Shown here one piece after another: positions 4,598 through 7,564 of a stretch of DNA of 7,564 nt. This DNA is from Syntrophomonadaceae bacterium (GTDB lineage Bacteria; Bacillota; Ch66; Ch109): the NCBI GenBank assembly GCA_012512295.1, contig JAAZDI010000105.1, positions 1 through 7,564 on the forward strand, read 5' to 3'. The position numbers were made by a program, and so were the translations under genes. The notes beneath the pieces are model-generated. The model was not told the DNA's origin. It searched no databases and worked only from the letters and a program-made list of their open reading frames with translations. The first letter of the stretch is position 1, and every line of letters starts with the position of its first letter.

Positions 4598-7249
4598 ATG
4601 GGAGAGAAGAAAAAATACGTCTACTTATTTGAAGAAGGCAGCGCTGACATGAAAGACCTCCTGGGGGGTAAGGGAGCTGGTCTGGCGGAGATGACCAATA
4701 TCGGTTTATCGGTTCCGCCCGGGTTAACCATTACTACTGAAGCCTGTGTAGAATATTACAAGAATGGGAAGCAGTTTCCAGCCGGGATGGAAGAGCAGTT
4801 GGCTGAAAAATTTCAGATTGTTCAGGACCGATTAGGCAAAAAGTTTGGTGATCCAGATAACCCCTTGCTGGTTTCAGTTCGTTCTGGGGCCCCGGTCTCG
4901 ATGCCGGGAATGATGGACACGATCTTAAACCTGGGTTTGAATGACGAAACTGTTAAAGGATTGGCGGCTCAGACCAACAATGAGCGTTTTGCTTTGGATT
5001 GCTACCGGCGGTTTATTCAAATGTTTTCTGATGTCGTCCTGAAGGTGGACCGGGATAAGTTTGAACACGTTCTGGAGCGATTTAAAGAAAAACAGGGCGT
5101 GCAGATAGACGCCGACTTAAGTGTTGATAGTTTACAGAAAATCGTGGAAGAATTTAAACAGGTTGTCCGTAATTCTACCGGCCGGGATTTTCCCCAGGAT
5201 ACGCAACAGCAGTTATTAATGGCGGTGCACGCTGTTTTTAATTCCTGGAATAATGACAAGGCTATTCTGTACCGTAAAATTAATAAGATTCCGGATGACT
5301 TGGGCACGGCAGTTAATGTCCAGTGCATGGTGTTTGGCAACTCGGGCAATGACAGTGGAACAGGCGTGGCTTTTACCCGGAACCCATCGACCGGTGAAAA
5401 AACCCTGTATGGAGAATTCTTGGTTAACGCCCAGGGTGAGGATGTCGTGGCCGGGATTAGGACCCCTCAGACTATCGCTAGTATGGCTGAGGAATTCCCC
5501 GGCGTCTTTGAGCAATTTGTCCGGACCTGCCAGATTTTAGAACAGCATTACCGGGATATGCAGGATATCGAGTTTACCGTCGAGCGGGGCAAACTGTACA
5601 TGCTGCAGACTCGGACCGCTAAACGTACTTCGGCTGCTTCCATCAAAGCTGCTTTAGACATGGTTGAAGAAGGCCTGATTACTAAGGAAGAGGCCCTGTT
5701 GCGGGTGGATCCGGCCCAGTTGAATCAATTGCTACATAGACAGATTGATGCTTCAGCCACCTTGAGTGAGATCGCGCGCGGCCTGCCAGCTTCACCCGGG
5801 GCCGCTACCGGCATGGTCGTGTTTGATGCTAATGAAGCGGAGCGTCTAGGCAAGGCCGGGCAGAAGGTGATTTTGGTCCGGAATGAGACGACTCCCGATG
5901 ATATTCATGGAATTGTCATGGCTCAGGGGGTATTGACCAGTCGAGGCGGGATGACCAGTCACGCTGCGGTTGTGGCCCGGAGTATGGGCAAACCCTGTAT
6001 CTGTGGGGCCGAGAGCATTACCATTGATTATGCGGCGAAACTATTTAAGACTGGTAGCGTAGTGATTAAAGAAGGCGAGATTATTTCCATGGACGGCGGC
6101 ACTGGCCGGGTCTTTGCCGGCGAGGTGCCGATGGTTGAGCCAGGAGCCAGTCGCGAATTTGAGCAACTTTTACAGTGGGCTGATGAAACCCGGACCTTGA
6201 AAATCAGAGCTAACTGCGATACCCCAGAAGACGCTCGCAAAGCCCGGGAGTTTGGAGCCGAGGGGATTGGTCTCTGTCGCACTGAGCACATGTTTATGGC
6301 CCAGGATCGACTGCCCATTGTGCAGCAGATGATTTTAGCCGAGAGTATTGAAGAACGGCAAGCGGCGTTAAACAAGCTATTACCAATGCAGCAGGGAGAT
6401 TTTTACGGAATATTTGAGGCCATGGAAGGTCTCCCGGTTACTATACGTCTTTTAGATCCGCCGCTGCACGAGTTCTTACCCAATGCTGAGGAACTATTAG
6501 TTGAGTTAACCAAGCTCAGAATCATTCAGGGAGATGCTAAGGAAATTGCGGCCAAGGAAAACCTGTTGAATAAGGTTAAGGCTTTGTCTGAATTCAACCC
6601 AATGCTTGGCCACCGTGGCTGCCGGTTAGGCATCACTTTCCCCGAGATTTACGCCATGCAGGCGCGGGCGATTTTCCAAGCCGTGGCGCAGCTGGTCAAA
6701 GAGGGTCGGAAGGTCTTCCCGGAAGTTGAGATTCCACTGGTTATGGATCAGGCCGAACTAGCCTTTCTCCGGCAGCAAACTGAAGAGATTGCTGAGCAAG
6801 TCATGCAGGAACAGGGGATTCGTTTCGAATACAAGGTCGGCACAATGATCGAGCTGCCCCGGGCCTGCCTGGTCGCAGATGAGATTGCTAAACACGCTGA
6901 TTTCTTTTCCTTTGGCACCAACGATCTTACCCAGACCACCTTTGGCTTTAGCCGTGATGATGCGGAGGGTAAATTCCTTAATGCCTATGTCGAGCGCAAG
7001 GTGCTGAAAGAAAGTCCCTTTGTCGTTCTTGATCGAAATGGCGTTGGCCAATTGATGCGTCTGGGAATTGAAAAAGGCCGGCAAACGCGTCCTGATCTAG
7101 AGATCGGCATTTGCGGCGAGCACGGTGGAGAGCCGAATTCGATTGAGTTTTGTCACTTAATCGGCCTTGATTACGCGAGCTGTTCTACTTATCGGGTACC
7201 AATTGCCCGGTTAGCAGCAGCCCAGGCGGCTATAAACAATAAAGGCTAA
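4598..7249 (+). CDS. ppdK: Pyruvate, phosphate dikinase
   Basis: PPDK catalyses ATP + Pi + pyruvate to AMP + PPi + PEP, reversibly, in the cytoplasm; in anaerobes it can run in either the glycolytic or the gluconeogenic direction. The 883-residue product is complete (Clostridium symbiosum enzyme 874). The N-terminal nucleotide-binding part (about 1-350) shows GGKG with Lys25, VRSGAPVSMPGMMDT with Arg95, and IEF/LQTR with Glu325 and Gln337. The swivelling phosphohistidine domain shows GGMTSHAAVVARSMGKPC, giving catalytic His455 and regulatory Thr453. The C-terminal PEP/pyruvate barrel has GLCRTEHMF (Arg561), RLLDPPLHEF (Arg617), the FGTNDLTQ motif and GICGEHGGEP with catalytic Cys839. All expected active-site residues are therefore in place. 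The start has GGGGGAG (4580-4586) eleven bases upstream, inside the end of the preceding regulator gene. The close spacing implies co-transcription, and possibly translational coupling, with its own regulatory kinase. A hairpin at 7343-7388 probably ends the transcript. Confidence 0.98.
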   Translation: MGEKKKYVYLFEEGSADMKDLLGGKGAGLAEMTNIGLSVPPGLTITTEACVEYYKNGKQFPAGMEEQLAEKFQIVQDRLGKKFGDPDNPLLVSVRSGAPVSMPGMMDTILNLGLNDETVKGLAAQTNNERFALDCYRRFIQMFSDVVLKVDRDKFEHVLERFKEKQGVQIDADLSVDSLQKIVEEFKQVVRNSTGRDFPQDTQQQLLMAVHAVFNSWNNDKAILYRKINKIPDDLGTAVNVQCMVFGNSGNDSGTGVAFTRNPSTGEKTLYGEFLVNAQGEDVVAGIRTPQTIASMAEEFPGVFEQFVRTCQILEQHYRDMQDIEFTVERGKLYMLQTRTAKRTSAASIKAALDMVEEGLITKEEALLRVDPAQLNQLLHRQIDASATLSEIARGLPASPGAATGMVVFDANEAERLGKAGQKVILVRNETTPDDIHGIVMAQGVLTSRGGMTSHAAVVARSMGKPCICGAESITIDYAAKLFKTGSVVIKEGEIISMDGGTGRVFAGEVPMVEPGASREFEQLLQWADETRTLKIRANCDTPEDARKAREFGAEGIGLCRTEHMFMAQDRLPIVQQMILAESIEERQAALNKLLPMQQGDFYGIFEAMEGLPVTIRLLDPPLHEFLPNAEELLVELTKLRIIQGDAKEIAAKENLLNKVKALSEFNPMLGHRGCRLGITFPEIYAMQARAIFQAVAQLVKEGRKVFPEVEIPLVMDQAELAFLRQQTEEIAEQVMQEQGIRFEYKVGTMIELPRACLVADEIAKHADFFSFGTNDLTQTTFGFSRDDAEGKFLNAYVERKVLKESPFVVLDRNGVGQLMRLGIEKGRQTRPDLEIGICGEHGGEPNSIEFCHLIGLDYASCSTYRVPIARLAAAQAAINNKG

Positions 7250-7252
7250 CCA

Positions 7253-7284
7253 AAGTAAGGATTGACATAAGTAAGGATTGACAT
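7253..7284. repeat. 16-base direct tandem repeat containing TTGACA
   Basis: The unit AAGTAAGGATTGACAT occurs twice without a gap, at 7253-7268 and 7269-7284, four bases after the ppdK stop codon. Each copy contains a TTGACA (7262-7267 and 7278-7283). No -10 lies at 16-18 bases from either: CATAAT at 7295-7300 is 11 or 27 bases away, so a working promoter is not supported. It may be a slippage duplication or a pair of binding sites. Confidence 0.8.
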
Positions 7285-7342
7285 AAATAAAGCTCATAAT
7301 AAACCTTATGTGCTAAAACTTAAAAATCTCTATAAGAAAGAT

Positions 7343-7400
7343 AACAAGGGTACTGTCACCTAGTATTTTTAGTGGCAGTACCTTTGTTTGATATTTATTT
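7343..7400 (+). terminator. Long hairpin, probable terminator of the regulator - ppdK transcript
   Basis: Bases 7343-7359 pair with 7372-7388 in a 17-bp helix (core CAAGGGTACTGTCAC with GTGGCAGTACCTTTG, two G-U pairs) around a 12-base AT-rich loop. A T-rich but interrupted run (TTTGATATTTATTT, 7387-7400) follows. It sits about 95 bases after ppdK, which suits an intrinsic terminator. The near-symmetry could also terminate transcripts from the other side or mark the end of a small mobile repeat. The homology of the following antitoxin remnant begins at its right edge. Confidence 0.65.
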
Positions 7401-7564
7401 AAAGCAGATTTTAATGACCGGCGGAATACCTTTTGCTGTAACGCTATCGAAAGCTTCGGTTTCCGTAAATGTCGATTCGATGACAACGGAGGAAATATAT
7501 GCTAAATTAATGGAAGGATTCGACGTATATCGAAAAAGGTAATGTGCAGGATACATTTCATGGA
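7387..7564 (+). pseudogene. RelB/DinJ-type antitoxin remnant, 5'-truncated and frameshifted, runs off the window
   Basis: Reading forward from 7387, the frame gives FDIYLKQILMTGGIPFAVTL, then VNVDSMTTEEIYAKLMEGFDVYRK. This resembles the middle and C-terminal part of RelB/DinJ family antitoxins, whose hallmark is a helix followed by GGIPF and then a toxin-binding tail. RelB-type proteins bind DNA as dimers through a ribbon-helix-helix and neutralise RelE/YafQ-type RNases. The N-terminal DNA-binding part is absent: upstream of 7387 lies the terminator hairpin, not antitoxin sequence. The frame stops at TAA 7540-7542, but shifting by one base after the A5 run (7533-7537) gives GNVQDTFHG (7538-7564), which continues the family's usual tail. 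This is therefore most simply a decayed copy with a one-base insertion; a sequencing error in the A run could mimic the frameshift but not the missing 5' part. An ATG at 7414 could start a 42-residue peptide, but nothing suggests it is used. Family assignment is from recalled motifs. Whether a toxin gene follows is outside the window. Confidence 0.6.

Noticed and set aside
4079..7084. Open frames inside the PPDK regulator and ppdK, mostly minus strand (4079-4372, 5017-5349, 5216-5515, 6028-6375, 6748-6939, 6758-7084) and one plus strand (5253-5540)
   Set aside because: They lie within strongly supported genes, with compositions typical of opposite- or shifted-frame translation.
7262..7300. 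Promoter made from the TTGACA copies and CATAAT at 7295-7300
   Set aside because: Spacers of 11 and 27 bases do not fit a sigma-A promoter, and no intact gene follows.
7395..7562. Minus-strand open frame opposite the antitoxin remnant
   Set aside because: It has no clear ribosome-binding site or recognisable motif, and the plus-strand frame matches a known family across the same bases.

Overview
The window looks like a stretch of ordinary chromosome from a Gram-positive anaerobe of the Clostridia, of the Desulfotomaculum/Pelotomaculum/Moorella type. This is inferred from the two-subunit glycyl-tRNA synthetase under a T-box leader, from the PPDK-regulator/PPDK pair, from purine-rich Shine-Dalgarno sites and from the DUF4342 neighbour. 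I recall the order DUF4342 - glyQ - glyS - PPDK regulator - ppdK as typical of that group but could not check it. All genes lie on the plus strand.

Layout. Positions 2-193 hold the C-terminal end of a DUF4342 protein. Its stop codon overlaps the -35 box of a strong promoter (190-218). That promoter drives a complete glycine T-box riboswitch (about 225-511), with a GGC specifier, a GNRA-capped stem, the T-box core and a competing terminator. After a short leader with an unusual hairpin (536-566) between the purine-rich ribosome-binding region and the start codon comes glyQ (575-1486). An 86-base gap containing a REP-like GGGACAG/CTGTCCC palindrome separates it from glyS (start best placed at 1573, ending 3666). 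A 107-base gap with a likely extended -10 promoter leads to the PPDK regulatory kinase/phosphorylase (3774-4592). Five bases later ppdK begins (4598-7249). Downstream are a 16-base tandem repeat, a strong hairpin that probably terminates the ppdK transcript, and the frameshifted, 5'-truncated remains of a RelB/DinJ-type antitoxin gene running off the window.

How it works together. glyQ and glyS make the alpha and beta chains of glycyl-tRNA synthetase. Uncharged tRNA-Gly read by the T-box should switch both genes on. The second module is metabolic. PPDK interconverts pyruvate and PEP, and the regulator switches it off and on by phosphorylating and dephosphorylating Thr453, two residues before the catalytic His455; both residues are visible here.

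Nothing coding in the window looks like a new system. The parts worth a second look are non-coding: the hairpin that seems to bridge the glyQ Shine-Dalgarno and its start, the REP-like palindrome before glyS, the inverted repeat around the regulator promoter, and the scarred region after ppdK.
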